This document shows positions 23,995-31,297 of a stretch of DNA of 64,000 nucleotides, one piece after another (the stretch's first letter is position 1; every line of letters starts with the position of its first letter). The stretch is from Mangrovibrevibacter kandeliae (lineage in GTDB: Bacteria; Pseudomonadota; Alphaproteobacteria; Rhizobiales; Rhizobiaceae), in the NCBI RefSeq assembly GCF_024519155.1, contig NZ_JANIFJ010000001.1:1178001-1242000 (forward strand), given 5' to 3'. The position numbers were made by a program, and so were the translations under genes. The notes under the pieces are model-generated. The model was not told where the DNA came from. It worked only from the letters and a program-made list of their open reading frames with translations, and made no database searches.

Positions 23995-24854
23995 GTGCCT
24001 TCGACGACCTCATCTCCGACTCCCCCACAGTCCCCCCACATGCCCCTACGGTGGGGGTTCCGGTCGTGCTGCCGCTCTCGGCCTTCTACGCCAGAGACCG
24101 GACGCACGAGCGGCGCCGGGCGAAGTTCTACGCGACGATGTCTGTGGAGTTCGGCTTTGAAAACTGGCGTCTCGCGAAAATCGAGATCCCCGCATGGGGC
24201 CCGCACTGCCACGTCGACCTCGCCTCGATGACCAGGCTCCCCGTCCAGCCGCTTGCCGGGGTGACGCCCGCGGCCGGTCGAGGCGGGCGCCGTCGCCAAC
24301 TGCTGAAGCCCGATCGGCGCTCGAACGTGCTGCGCGACCTGCGGCAGTCCGTTGTCGGCTTCTTCACCGTCACGAACGAGCTGAACGATCCGATCAGCTT
24401 TGCCGACTCCGACCGCGTGAAGAACAACGCGCACTACTACGGCGAGATCCGGCGCCGCGTGATGGTGCGCCTGCGCGATCTCAACGAAGCGGCCGAGGGC
24501 AGCCCGCTCAAGAGCGTCGATCTGGAACGCGAGCCGACCGGCGGCCGTCGGCCCGGCACTGTCTCCGACGCGCGCCTCGGCGCCATGAGTGTCGTCGGGC
24601 GCGTGCGAGCGAAGGTGCCACCGGTGTGCATGGATCTGCTCGATCGCGCGATCCTGAACGACGACTTCGACGTGATCGCAGTCGAGGGCAAGGAGGCGCG
24701 CAAGGTCCTCCTCGAGGACATGCGTTTGGCTCTCGACTTCGCGGCCTGGGCGCTGGGCGAACTGCCGGAGGCGCGACTGCTGCGCCGGTGGAAGCAGGTC
24801 CGCGACCTGCTGATCCTGCGGCCGGCTCTCGACGAGGCGCGCCGGGCGAAATGA
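23991..24854 (+). CDS. Unknown 287-residue protein, last gene of the early operon
   Basis: Not recognised. Largely helical and basic in the middle (AAGRGGRRRQLLKPDRRSNV), with a conserved-looking core NELNDPISFADSDRVKNNAH and a charged C-terminal half. No membrane or signal segment. The first codons overlap an outlying copy of the TGTAGCG-type repeat (24038-24055). It ends the long rightward set, facing the reversed module convergently. Confidence 0.6.
   Translation: MSAFDDLISDSPTVPPHAPTVGVPVVLPLSAFYARDRTHERRRAKFYATMSVEFGFENWRLAKIEIPAWGPHCHVDLASMTRLPVQPLAGVTPAAGRGGRRRQLLKPDRRSNVLRDLRQSVVGFFTVTNELNDPISFADSDRVKNNAHYYGEIRRRVMVRLRDLNEAAEGSPLKSVDLEREPTGGRRPGTVSDARLGAMSVVGRVRAKVPPVCMDLLDRAILNDDFDVIAVEGKEARKVLLEDMRLALDFAAWALGELPEARLLRRWKQVRDLLILRPALDEARRAK
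24038..24055. repeat. TGTAGCG-type repeat, copy 1 (within a coding region)
   Basis: On the minus strand this reads CCCACCGTAGGGGCATGT, a variant of the CCCAYYGTAGCGRCAT motif found in the gaps of the reversed module. Confidence 0.35.
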
Positions 24855-24909
24855 TCGGCCGGCGCGGCGCTCTCCGGACGCCCGCACTATTCCCTACAGG
24901 ATCCCGGCG

Positions 24910-25164
24910 CTACTCGCCTAGCTGGGCACGCTTCACTCTGCCCGCATGGTCGAAGGGATCAATGATATCGGCAGGATGTCCCTCGTCGAGATAGGTGGCG
25001 CGGCGCCACGCGGCTGCGGCGTTATATAGCGCCTCGGCCGGCGTCTTCCCAATGCCATGGTGGCCGATGCCTTCGTCGATATCGCACTGATAGGGTCGCC
25101 CGAGGCCCGATGATCGCCAGATGGTGATCTTCGGCGTCTGCTCGCCGGTCTTGCTGTCATCCAT
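24910..25164 (-). CDS. Unknown 84-residue protein of the reversed module
   Basis: Not recognised. A small soluble protein with ITIWRSSGLGRPYQCDIDEG and an Ala-rich helix (TPAEALYNAAAAWRRA), resembling short phage proteins that carry one beta hairpin and one helix. ATG at 25164 is preferred over an upstream ATG because AGGAG lies 8 bases before it. A TGTAGCG-type motif lies 17 bases upstream. Confidence 0.6.
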   Translation of the reverse strand: MDDSKTGEQTPKITIWRSSGLGRPYQCDIDEGIGHHGIGKTPAEALYNAAAAWRRATYLDEGHPADIIDPFDHAGRVKRAQLGE

Positions 25165-25181
25165 TGGTTCGCTCCTCTCCA

Positions 25182-25197
25182 ATGTCGCTACAATGGG
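25182..25197. repeat. TGTAGCG-type repeat, copy 2
   Basis: Minus-strand CCCATTGTAGCGACAT in the gap between the genes starting at 25164 and ending at 25201. The core TGTAGCGACA has TGT/ACA ends. Confidence 0.5.
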
Positions 25198-25200
25198 GCC

Positions 25201-25485
25201 TCAAATTCCCACGGTATGGGGGGTGTCTCCCCTGTCCTCTTCCTCAATCAGCGCCGCATCGCTGATGTGCCGCGCCACCTCCATGTTCGCCGGCTGGGCG
25301 AGCAACGCGAGGAGGACGCGCACCCAATGCGGCGTCTGCGCCGTCGGGTCGTCGAGCCATTTCTCGATCGTGCGCGGCTGCGAGCCGGTGAGCCGCGAGA
25401 ACTGCCGGACCGACAGCTGCACCCGGTTGAGCGCCTGCGAGAGCTCCCGACCTGTCATGGGCTTGTGCCTGTATCGTGCGCTCAT
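25201..25485 (-). CDS. XRE-like HTH protein of the reversed module
   Basis: A 94-residue DNA-binding protein. Residues 10-45 (MTGRELSQALNRVQLSVRQF, then SRLTGSQPRTIEKWLDD) form a helix-turn-helix in which RTIEKWLDD is the recognition helix; a short C-terminal helix follows. ATG at 25485 is chosen because AAAGGAAC lies just upstream. It is the only clear DNA-binding regulator inside this module, so it is a candidate to bind the repeated leader or TGTAGCG motifs. That link is inference. Confidence 0.7.
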   Translation of the reverse strand: MSARYRHKPMTGRELSQALNRVQLSVRQFSRLTGSQPRTIEKWLDDPTAQTPHWVRVLLALLAQPANMEVARHISDAALIEEEDRGDTPHTVGI

Positions 25486-25503
25486 GCGCGTTCCTTTCCT
25501 GGT

Positions 25504-25517
25504 CGCCGTGTTCGGCA
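25504..25517 (-). promoter_or_regulatory. Module leader hairpin, copy for the HTH gene
   Basis: On the minus strand TGCCGAACACGGCG, a variant of CGCC-N6-GGCG, ends 18 bases before the ATG at 25485. Flanking sequence (ACCAGGAAAGGAAC) is also similar to the dnaN leader. Confidence 0.5.
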
Positions 25518-25550
25518 TTGGCCGGCGCGACGGGCGCGCCGGCCGGCAGT

Positions 25551-25592
25551 ATGTCCGCTACAGTGGGTCTCTGCCAACGCCGCTACAGTGGG
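25551..25592. repeat. TGTAGCG-type repeats, copies 3 and 4 (tandem)
   Basis: Two minus-strand copies, CCCACTGTAGCGGCGTT (from 25592) and CCCACTGTAGCGGACAT (from 25567), in the gap upstream of the HTH gene. Centre-to-centre spacing is about 25 bases, near two helical turns plus. Confidence 0.55.
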
Positions 25593-25597
25593 ATAGG

Positions 25598-25795
25598 CTA
25601 GGACGGCCGCTCCCGCCCGAGTGTCAACACGCGATTGAGCCTCAGCGACTGGCGCTCGACTTCGCGAAGCCGCACGAGCTCGCCAGCAGCCCAGCGTGTG
25701 CCCTTGACTTGGATCTCCTCGGCGGCCGGTTCGACGGCTGCCCGATCCCGTTCTGCGAATTTCTTCAGCATCCCATCTGCCACTTTCAGAGCCAT
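25598..25795 (-). CDS. Unknown 65-residue protein
   Basis: Not recognised. Mainly one long charged helix (MLKKFAERDRAAVEPAAEEI) with a basic second half. The ATG overlaps the end of the upstream gene by 10 bases, supporting coupled translation. It could be a short adaptor; no motif supports any specific role. Confidence 0.5.
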   Translation of the reverse strand: MALKVADGMLKKFAERDRAAVEPAAEEIQVKGTRWAAGELVRLREVERQSLRLNRVLTLGRERPS

Positions 25796-26277
25796 ACGCC
25801 AGCGTCGTCCGGCGTCTCTGTTGTGATCGGCGGCTCAAATCCCTCGATCACCCACCTCGGTAGGCCCTCGGGATACATCCGGCGCAGGTCGCCAATAGTA
25901 AAGCCGAGCACGCCGGCCGAGGGCGATGAGGCGAGATCGAGACCTGCGCGGATGCAGCACGAGACTTGGCTTTCGAACTTGTTGCCTCGCGGCTCGAAGC
26001 CGCTGCGCGTCTCGCGTTCGTGGTAGTGCTCGCTCAGGTGGGAAGAGACGTCATCGCAAATGCAAGGCCGGTACTTGTAGCCGTTCACCTCGTATTCTTC
26101 GCCACTATCCCAGTCGACAACGGCGGCAGTCTCGGAACTGTCCCTCTCGTGCCAAGAGAAGAAGTTCTCGACGCTCGCCTCGATTTTGGCGCGGCGGGCT
26201 GGTGTTGCTTCGGGGAAAGCGTGCCTCGCCATGCGGAGGGCGAAATCCTTCCAACGATCGTATTGTTCAGGTGTCAC
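25786..26277 (-). CDS. Unknown 163-residue protein of the reversed module
   Basis: Not recognised. Acidic soluble protein with paired cysteines (RPCICDDV, SQVSCCIRAGLDL) and a C-terminal part rich in Pro and aromatics (LRRMYPEGLPRWVIEGFEPP). The start is GTG at 26277. A leader hairpin ends 18 bases before that start, with AGGAA in between, as for dnaN. Confidence 0.6.
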   Translation of the reverse strand: MTPEQYDRWKDFALRMARHAFPEATPARRAKIEASVENFFSWHERDSSETAAVVDWDSGEEYEVNGYKYRPCICDDVSSHLSEHYHERETRSGFEPRGNKFESQVSCCIRAGLDLASSPSAGVLGFTIGDLRRMYPEGLPRWVIEGFEPPITTETPDDAGVWL

Positions 26278-26295
26278 GGTTTTTCCTCAATGGCG

Positions 26296-26309
26296 CGCCG
26301 AGGGTGGCG
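26296..26309 (-). promoter_or_regulatory. Module leader hairpin, copy for the 26277 gene
   Basis: Minus strand CGCCACCCTCGGCG: 4-bp stem CGCC/GGCG, 6-base loop, ending 18 bases before GTG at 26277. An adjacent GGCGCGCC palindrome overlaps its 3' arm, as in the dnaN and methyltransferase leaders. Confidence 0.5.
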
Positions 26310-26372
26310 CTGGTGATGGTCAGGCGCCTTCAGACGCCCGCACAAGGGGAGGGGCGGCCGGCGCCCCTCCTA

Positions 26373-26388
26373 ATGTCGCTACGGTGGG
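26373..26388. repeat. TGTAGCG-type repeat, copy 5
   Basis: Minus-strand CCCACCGTAGCGACAT, 7 bases after the dnaN stop codon, in the gap before the next gene. Confidence 0.5.
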
Positions 26389-26394
26389 AGGGCC

Positions 26395-27561
26395 TTAGAC
26401 TCGCATCGGCATAAGGACGCCCGTCCAGCCCGGGCGATCGCCGGTGATGACGACGGGTCCACTCGCATCGCTCATGGCAGCGCGCGCCGGCTCGCCGACC
26501 TCGGCGAGAATCTCGGCGAGCTGCGAGGCGCGGAAGCCGATCTCGATGGGCGCGCCGGTATAGACCGCCGCGAGCGTCGTCTCGGCGGTGCCGTTCTCCG
26601 GATCGATCATTGAGAGGCGCAACGGCTCGCCTTCGGCTGCCTCGATGCGCACGGCGCGCCCGCGCTCCGGCGAGATCGCAGCCAAGCCCTTGATTGCTTC
26701 AAGCATGGCGGCCGCGCTGAACTCGGCGACGTTGTCGTTGTGCATGGGGATGACGCGGGTGTAATCCGGGAAAGTGCCGTCGATCGGCCTCGCGACGATG
26801 CGGACGCCTTGCCAGGTGAGTTCGATCCGCTCCCCTGTCACCCGCAGCCGGACGGTTTCCGGCGCCGCCTTGCCCTTCCAGAGCTTCAGCAGCACGCCGA
26901 CCAGCTTGCGCGGCAGGATAACGCCCGGCATGCCTTCGGTGCCTTCCGGCGCCGTGATCGTCTGCCGATAGAGGCGATGGCCGTCCGTCGCGACCATGAC
27001 GAGCTGAGCCGAACCGTCCGCAGTCCAGTCCGGCCGGTGGATGAACACGCCGTTCAAGTAGAAACGCGTCTCTTCGGTCGAGATCGCGCCCTCGACCGCC
27101 GCAAGGCTGTCGCGGAACGTCCTTCCGTCGAGCTCGAACACCTTGGCGGCAACCATGTCCTGCGAAATGTCCGGAAAGTCGGCCGACGGCAGAACCGGGA
27201 GGGAGTAACGGATCCGCTCGAAGTCGGCCGCCATCTTCTCGTCGTCCGCCTCAGGCGCCTCGAATGCGACCATATCAGCGGCCGGCGCTTTCTTCAGGAG
27301 ATCGGCGAACTTGTGCGCGTCCAGGCAGAGCGAAAAGCGCGCGTCGATGGCGGCCGGAATATCGATGTGAATCTCCGTGTCGAGATCGGTCGCGGAAAGC
27401 CTGGCGAACTCGCCATGAGCGACGACGCGAGCCGTCGCCAGAATCGGGAGGTGCGGCCGCTTCTCGACGACGGTCGTCAGCTTGGCGAAGGCGCCGGCGA
27501 GTTCCGCACGTTCGATGACGGCGGACGGGCGAGCGGCGGCAATGGTGTTCTGAATCTGCAT
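26395..27561 (-). CDS. dnaN: Phage-borne DNA polymerase III beta sliding clamp
   Basis: A 388-residue ring clamp that tethers DNA polymerase and other clamp-binding proteins. It has the full three-domain length: domain 1 with LTTVVEKRPHLPILATARV, domain 2 with TEETRFYLNGVFIH and the signature VATDGHRLYRQT, and domain 3 ending VLMPMRV, the usual clamp C-terminus that forms the peptide-binding pocket. All landmarks for a working clamp are present. ATG at 27561 follows AAAGGAAC and a module leader hairpin. Carriage of a complete clamp by a prophage is uncommon; it may replace or divert the host clamp during phage replication. Confidence 0.9.
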   Translation of the reverse strand: MQIQNTIAAARPSAVIERAELAGAFAKLTTVVEKRPHLPILATARVVAHGEFARLSATDLDTEIHIDIPAAIDARFSLCLDAHKFADLLKKAPAADMVAFEAPEADDEKMAADFERIRYSLPVLPSADFPDISQDMVAAKVFELDGRTFRDSLAAVEGAISTEETRFYLNGVFIHRPDWTADGSAQLVMVATDGHRLYRQTITAPEGTEGMPGVILPRKLVGVLLKLWKGKAAPETVRLRVTGERIELTWQGVRIVARPIDGTFPDYTRVIPMHNDNVAEFSAAAMLEAIKGLAAISPERGRAVRIEAAEGEPLRLSMIDPENGTAETTLAAVYTGAPIEIGFRASQLAEILAEVGEPARAAMSDASGPVVITGDRPGWTGVLMPMRV

Positions 27562-27579
27562 GTTCGTTCCTTTCAGGCG

Positions 27580-27593
27580 CGCCGTGATTGGCG
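27580..27593 (-). promoter_or_regulatory. Module leader hairpin, dnaN copy
   Basis: Minus strand CGCCAATCACGGCG, ending 18 bases before the dnaN ATG; followed by GCGCCTGAAAGGAAC. This is the clearest copy and defines the consensus with the one at 30205. Confidence 0.6.
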
Positions 27594-27652
27594 CTGTTCG
27601 GCTCATAGCGGCCGGATGACGGGCGCGGCGAGGGCGCCCGTCACGCAAGACG

Positions 27653-27895
27653 CTACGGGAGCAGGAGACGTTGAAGCGTTGCCAGAGCGCCAACTGCGGC
27701 AACAAGCATTGCACCGAACCGAACGGTAAGCCGCAACGTCTGCCTGTCGAGCGCGTCAGCAAGGTCCGATTTCGTGACAAGGTCGAGCATGGCGAATTCC
27801 CGAACTGCGGAGGCGTGCGCCTCGGCATGCTCGCGTTTAACGCCAGCCTCTTCAAGTCGTTTCGCATAACCGAGGGAGTCGAACACAAGAGCCAT
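27653..27895 (-). CDS. DUF1640-like coiled-coil membrane protein
   Basis: An 80-residue protein. The FDSLGYAKRLEEAGVKREHA helix, the TKSDLADALDRQTLRLTVRF amphipathic helix and a C-terminal membrane segment (MLVAAVGALATLQRLLL) reproduce the DUF1640/CCDC90-type pattern seen in many alphaproteobacterial small proteins. Expected at the inner membrane with the N-terminus in the cytoplasm. Its start is 3 bases after the stop of a tiny membrane protein gene, so they are one unit. Confidence 0.7.
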   Translation of the reverse strand: MALVFDSLGYAKRLEEAGVKREHAEAHASAVREFAMLDLVTKSDLADALDRQTLRLTVRFGAMLVAAVGALATLQRLLLP

Positions 27896-27898
27896 AGA

Positions 27899-28039
27899 TC
27901 AGCCTCCGAGGACCGGCGCCCATGCGCACGCGGCAAGAGTGAAGAGGCAAACCGCCGCGACCATGCCGGCGAACCGCAGGGTTTCCTCGGCGATCACGCG
28001 CAGCGTTACGCGGTCTGTCGGATCGGGAAACGCGCGCAT
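27899..28039 (-). CDS. 46-residue single-pass membrane protein
   Basis: Short gene between the methyltransferase and the DUF1640-like gene. ATG lies 2 bases after the methyltransferase TGA and the stop 3 bases before the next ATG. The product has a charged N-terminus (DPTDRVTLRVIAEETLRF) and one membrane helix (AGMVAAVCLFTLAACAWAPV). Function unknown; the tight spacing supports reality. Confidence 0.6.
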   Translation of the reverse strand: MRAFPDPTDRVTLRVIAEETLRFAGMVAAVCLFTLAACAWAPVLGG

Positions 28040-28041
28040 GG

Positions 28042-29979
28042 TCACGCCTCCGACTTGTCGAGGATGACGAGTGAGACACCAACGCCCGTGCCGCTTTCCT
28101 TGAACGAGCCGGCTGGCAAGTCACGTGCGCAGCCGCCGAGTTCCTCGAACCAGTCGCGGAACGCTCGGGCCTTGGCGTCTGAGCGGAAGAACGGCCCCGT
28201 CGACATGATCGCCACCAGCCGGCCGCCCGGCTTCAGCCATGAGAAGGCGATCCGGACATGCAGCATGTCCTGCCCCTTCTCGAAAGGCGGGTTCATGAGC
28301 ACGCGGTCGTAAACAGGAGTCGGCTCCGGTTCCGTGAAGTCGTCGCCGATCAGGTTCGCGCCCTTCAGCTTCAGGACGTCCCGGAGCGAAAGCCAGCATT
28401 CGAAGGCATCGGCGTGCGCCTGCGGATAGGCGGCCGCGATCCCGTCGAGAATGGCGCCGCTGCCGGCCGACGGCTCGAGCACGCGGCACGGTCCGGCCGG
28501 CATGTCCGCCGCTTCCAGCATGTCCGCCACTATAGGGGCGGGCGTCGGGAAGTAACCCGGGATCCGGGCGAGCTTCAGAGCCTCGACCTTCGTCCGCAGC
28601 TCCTCGGCCGCGACATCGGCCGCCGACTTCCCGCCGAGCAGCACCCACAGCGCGCGCGCCTCTTCCGTGTTGTTCGCCGGCTTGTTCGTGTCGATTCCGG
28701 CATCGTAATAGCCGGCGCCGCTGCGATCGATGCAAGACCGCGTCAGCTCATGGATTGCCGCCTTGCTCGTCAGGCGCGCGAGCAGCACCGGAACCGTGCC
28801 GGCTTCGTGCATGTCTGCAAGCGCCCGAAGAGCGTCCCGCGTCCTGGTGAGGTGCCATCCGTCCATGCGAGCGCTCGCCGCTTCGCGCTGTTGCTTCGGC
28901 GTGTTAGTCCGGCGGTCTGCGAACTTGCCAGCGATTTCGGATTCGAGCTTGTCCGCCATCGCGCGGAATTTCTCGGCGATCTTGTCATTGCCGCGCGCTG
29001 CCGGCGCATCGGCCGCGGGCGCCGTGTCCGCCCTAGCGCCGGCAAAGACCTCGGCCGACGCGCGATCCCTGAACGCGAAGCCGCCCGGCGTCTTCCCCCA
29101 GGGTCGTGAATACCAGCCGCCAAGCGACTCCGCGCGATCTCGCAAGCGCTCGAATTCGTCACGCTCGACGCGATCCGCCAGGACCGCAACGAACATTTGA
29201 AAGCCCTTTTTCGTGTGAGTGTGTTCCTCGATCCGGATCCCGGCGGGCGTCTCGATCGGCGCCGCTGCCGCGACATCCTCGGCGAGGTGCCACTCGCCGA
29301 ACGGTACAGATTCGGCGCCCTGGTAGAGGCGCACCTTGCGCACCTGCCAGCCGGAAGAGTGGCGAAATCCAGCCTTCAGATAGTATCCGCCGCCCATGCT
29401 GTATTTCTCGCGATGCTCGGCGCTCTCCGGCGCCGCGGCGAGCTCGGCGGTTTCCGGGAAGGTTGCAGCCGCCTTGCGCAGCTCCGGGAACAGGTCGCGT
29501 TTGTGCTTGGAAAACGCGAGGATGACGGTCCGCAGCGTCTTCGACCCGTAATAGTCGGACATCGAGTCGGAGTCGTCCTGGATCAGCTCGGCGACGATCA
29601 CGGCTTGCGCACAGGATGGAACGCGGCCGACGGCGTCCGCTCTGAACTCGGCGACACGTTGGCGCGCGGCTTCCGCTTCAGCCATGCGCGCGGCGCTAGC
29701 GTCTGCCTCCATGCGCTCAATGCGTGCCCGGCGTTCGTCGACGTCATCGACAAGTGGAAGATTGGCGGCTGCCGCGCGGTCGAAGAACGGGCGCGCGATG
29801 CTGTCGGGAAGCTTCGACGTCCGTCCGCTTTCCCAGCATATCAAGTATGCTTCCCGCGTCCGCTGCAGGCCTGAGCCGCCGATTGTGAAGCCAGAAGCCT
29901 CTGGCTTCTCGATTGCGGCAACAAAGCCGCTGGTGCCGTACTGGTCGAGCGCCGGCGTGCCGATGGTAATGGTGTGCAT
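28042..29979 (-). CDS. Large N6-adenine-type SAM methyltransferase
   Basis: A 645-residue protein. The methyltransferase domain is in the last third: motif I RVLEPSAGSGAILDG and motif IV LMNPPFEKGQD (NPPF, typical of N6-adenine enzymes), followed by FSWLKPGGRLVAIM. Residues 1-330 form an unusual N-terminal extension with Ala/Glu/Arg-rich helices and repeated aromatic strands; residues 330-440 are helical. No helicase or nuclease motif is seen, so it is not a classical type I or IIG system. Nucleic-acid modification is the likely role. A module leader hairpin ends 21 bases upstream. Confidence 0.8.
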   Translation of the reverse strand: MHTITIGTPALDQYGTSGFVAAIEKPEASGFTIGGSGLQRTREAYLICWESGRTSKLPDSIARPFFDRAAAANLPLVDDVDERRARIERMEADASAARMAEAEAARQRVAEFRADAVGRVPSCAQAVIVAELIQDDSDSMSDYYGSKTLRTVILAFSKHKRDLFPELRKAAATFPETAELAAAPESAEHREKYSMGGGYYLKAGFRHSSGWQVRKVRLYQGAESVPFGEWHLAEDVAAAAPIETPAGIRIEEHTHTKKGFQMFVAVLADRVERDEFERLRDRAESLGGWYSRPWGKTPGGFAFRDRASAEVFAGARADTAPAADAPAARGNDKIAEKFRAMADKLESEIAGKFADRRTNTPKQQREAASARMDGWHLTRTRDALRALADMHEAGTVPVLLARLTSKAAIHELTRSCIDRSGAGYYDAGIDTNKPANNTEEARALWVLLGGKSAADVAAEELRTKVEALKLARIPGYFPTPAPIVADMLEAADMPAGPCRVLEPSAGSGAILDGIAAAYPQAHADAFECWLSLRDVLKLKGANLIGDDFTEPEPTPVYDRVLMNPPFEKGQDMLHVRIAFSWLKPGGRLVAIMSTGPFFRSDAKARAFRDWFEELGGCARDLPAGSFKESGTGVGVSLVILDKSEA

Positions 29980-30000
29980 CGTCGTCTTCCTGTCGTGGCG

Positions 30001-30014
30001 CGCCGTGCTTGGCG
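30001..30014 (-). promoter_or_regulatory. Module leader hairpin, methyltransferase copy
   Basis: Minus strand CGCCAAGCACGGCG, ending 21 bases before the ATG at 29979, with AGGAAG between. It shares GCGCGCC and the preceding CAG with the dnaN leader. Confidence 0.58.
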
Positions 30015-30042
30015 CTGTGTGTTCAGTAGAAGGCGCCCCGTC

Positions 30043-30180
30043 TTACAGGGCAAAGGACTCCATCTTGCGGGCGATCGCCGCCCGACGCTCGCCGCGACGG
30101 ACACGCCCGCGCTCGCCCTTGGCGAAAGCGTCGTTGTCGTTGTCCGGGCGACGATGGTTGTCGTTGTGGTGCGTGCGCAT
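30043..30180 (-). CDS. 45-residue basic small protein, first gene of the reversed module
   Basis: Start ATG at 30180 with a strong AGGAGGG 9 bases upstream. The product is hydrophilic: Asn/Asp/His-rich N-terminus (HHNDNHRRPDNDNDAF), then basic (KGERGRVRRGERRAAIARK). No fold recognised. It precedes the methyltransferase and has two copies of the leader element upstream. Confidence 0.6.
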   Translation of the reverse strand: MRTHHNDNHRRPDNDNDAFAKGERGRVRRGERRAAIARKMESFAL

Positions 30181-30204
30181 CTGAATGTCCCTCCTGGTGC
30201 TGGT

Positions 30205-30242
30205 CGCCGTGATTGGCGGGGAAGTAGACGCCGCGATTGGCA
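30205..30242 (-). promoter_or_regulatory. Module leader hairpin, tandem copies before the first gene
   Basis: Minus strand CGCCAATCACGGCG (30218-30205) and, 10 bases further upstream, TGCCAATCGCGGCG (30242-30229). The first ends 24 bases before the ATG at 30180. Two copies at the head of the module suggest a main control point. Confidence 0.55.
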
Positions 30243-30929
30243 TCTGTCGTCAAAATGCGCCCGAATCACCTTGTGGTCAAGACGTATGACGGAAAAAAAC
30301 GACAGCGGGATACTACGAGGGCGAGGGACATGCACGGCATTGCGCTCTATCACGCTGAAGCGCGCGCCCGCGCCGCAGCTCGACGACCTCAGTCGCTCGC
30401 CGCAGATCGCCGCGCCGCAGAGGGTCGCCCCGCCTGGCCTGGCATATAGAGGCGCCAGCCTCTCCCCACCTCCCAGCGTCCGCCCGCTTACGATGGCGCC
30501 CGTTCCCATAGGCTTCTGCCATCGCAGCCACCCAATGGCGTCCAGAACCGAGCGCGCGGCGACAGTAGGAGATAGGCGCTGATCTCGGTCAATGCGCGGG
30601 CAGCCTGTGGAAGCCAGCCCATCGCGGCCGAGGTCGACGACCAACGCCTAAAGCTACCGCCACGCGCAAATTCATTCCGCGTCGCTCCGACTGAATAAAA
30701 ATGATCTTGCTGCGCAGACCCGTCTAGCAGCCTTCTCGTAGAACAGACCTACCGGGGAGCGGGTTAAAACCCGTCGAGGGGGACCGGACCGGTCGGGGCA
30801 GTCAGAAACTTCGGACTCCCAATCTCTCTGACGCAGTAAAAAAACGACAACTGCTGTGCCGGCATATTGCGGCTGACGGAAATTAACGGTAGCACTGGTG
30901 TCGTCTTAAACCGACGCCAGGGGCGGTCC
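30243..30929. other. Intergenic region between reversed module and rightward accessory genes
   Basis: About 690 bases without a secure gene. A 64-codon plus-strand frame from ATG at 30255 to 30449 has poor codon character and no ribosome site, so it is not called. The right part is less GC-rich. Visible structures are a small hairpin CGGGTT/AACCCG (30760-30773), the palindrome-rich GGGGACCGGACCGGTC near 30780, and a near-operator at 30900-30915. Divergent promoters for both sides probably lie here. Confidence 0.45.
30900..30915. promoter_or_regulatory. Degenerate repressor operator
   Basis: GTCGTCTTAAACCGAC matches GTCGT-N6-ACGAC except for one base in the right arm. It is 14 bases upstream of the ATG at 30930 and could place this accessory operon under weak repressor control. 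Confidence 0.35.
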
Positions 30930-31073
30930 ATGTGGGATCCAGGTGAATTTGATACGGACTTTCGAGACGAGGATGATTTCGAGGCGGACGCTCGCCAGCA
31001 GGTGATCTCCTTGCTCGTGTGCCTGGTCGTGGTGCTCGCGTTGGTCGGGCTGGTCGTCTGGGTGCGATCGTGA
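30930..31073 (+). CDS. 47-residue small membrane protein
   Basis: Acidic N-terminus (DPGEFDTDFRDEDDFEADAR) followed by one strong membrane helix (VISLLVCLVVVLALVGLVVW). Expected in the inner membrane with a cytoplasmic acidic tail. First gene of the rightward accessory operon; its end overlaps the next gene's GTG. Confidence 0.62.
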   Translation: MWDPGEFDTDFRDEDDFEADARQQVISLLVCLVVVLALVGLVVWVRS

Positions 31074-31297
31074 GTTTGCCGCCTGTCGAGGCAGGTGGTG
31101 ATGCAGTGCTGCCGCTGTTCCGGGTGCACGTCGAAATCGATGGCCAACGCACGGTGATCGAGAAGGCGACCAGCACGCCGGAGGAGGCGCGCCAAGCTGT
31201 CGCTGCCGAGCATCAGGGCAAGACGCTGCGGTTCGGGCCGACGAAGATGGGCCGCCAGAAGGTCGGCAAGCGCCGCAGGCGCCGGGCAGGGCGCTGA
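31070..31297 (+). CDS. Unknown 75-residue basic protein
   Basis: GTG start at 31070 (GTGA overlap). A small beta-alpha domain (LFRVHVEIDGQRTVIEKATS, then PEEARQAVAAEHQG) ends in a very basic tail (GRQKVGKRRRRRAGR). The tail suggests nucleic-acid binding. Not otherwise recognised. Confidence 0.58.
   Translation: MSLPPVEAGGDAVLPLFRVHVEIDGQRTVIEKATSTPEEARQAVAAEHQGKTLRFGPTKMGRQKVGKRRRRRAGR

Noticed and set aside
30255-30449. 64-codon plus-strand frame at the module boundary
   Set aside because: No ribosome-binding site, Arg/Ala-rich second half, poor codon-position signal; not called as a gene.
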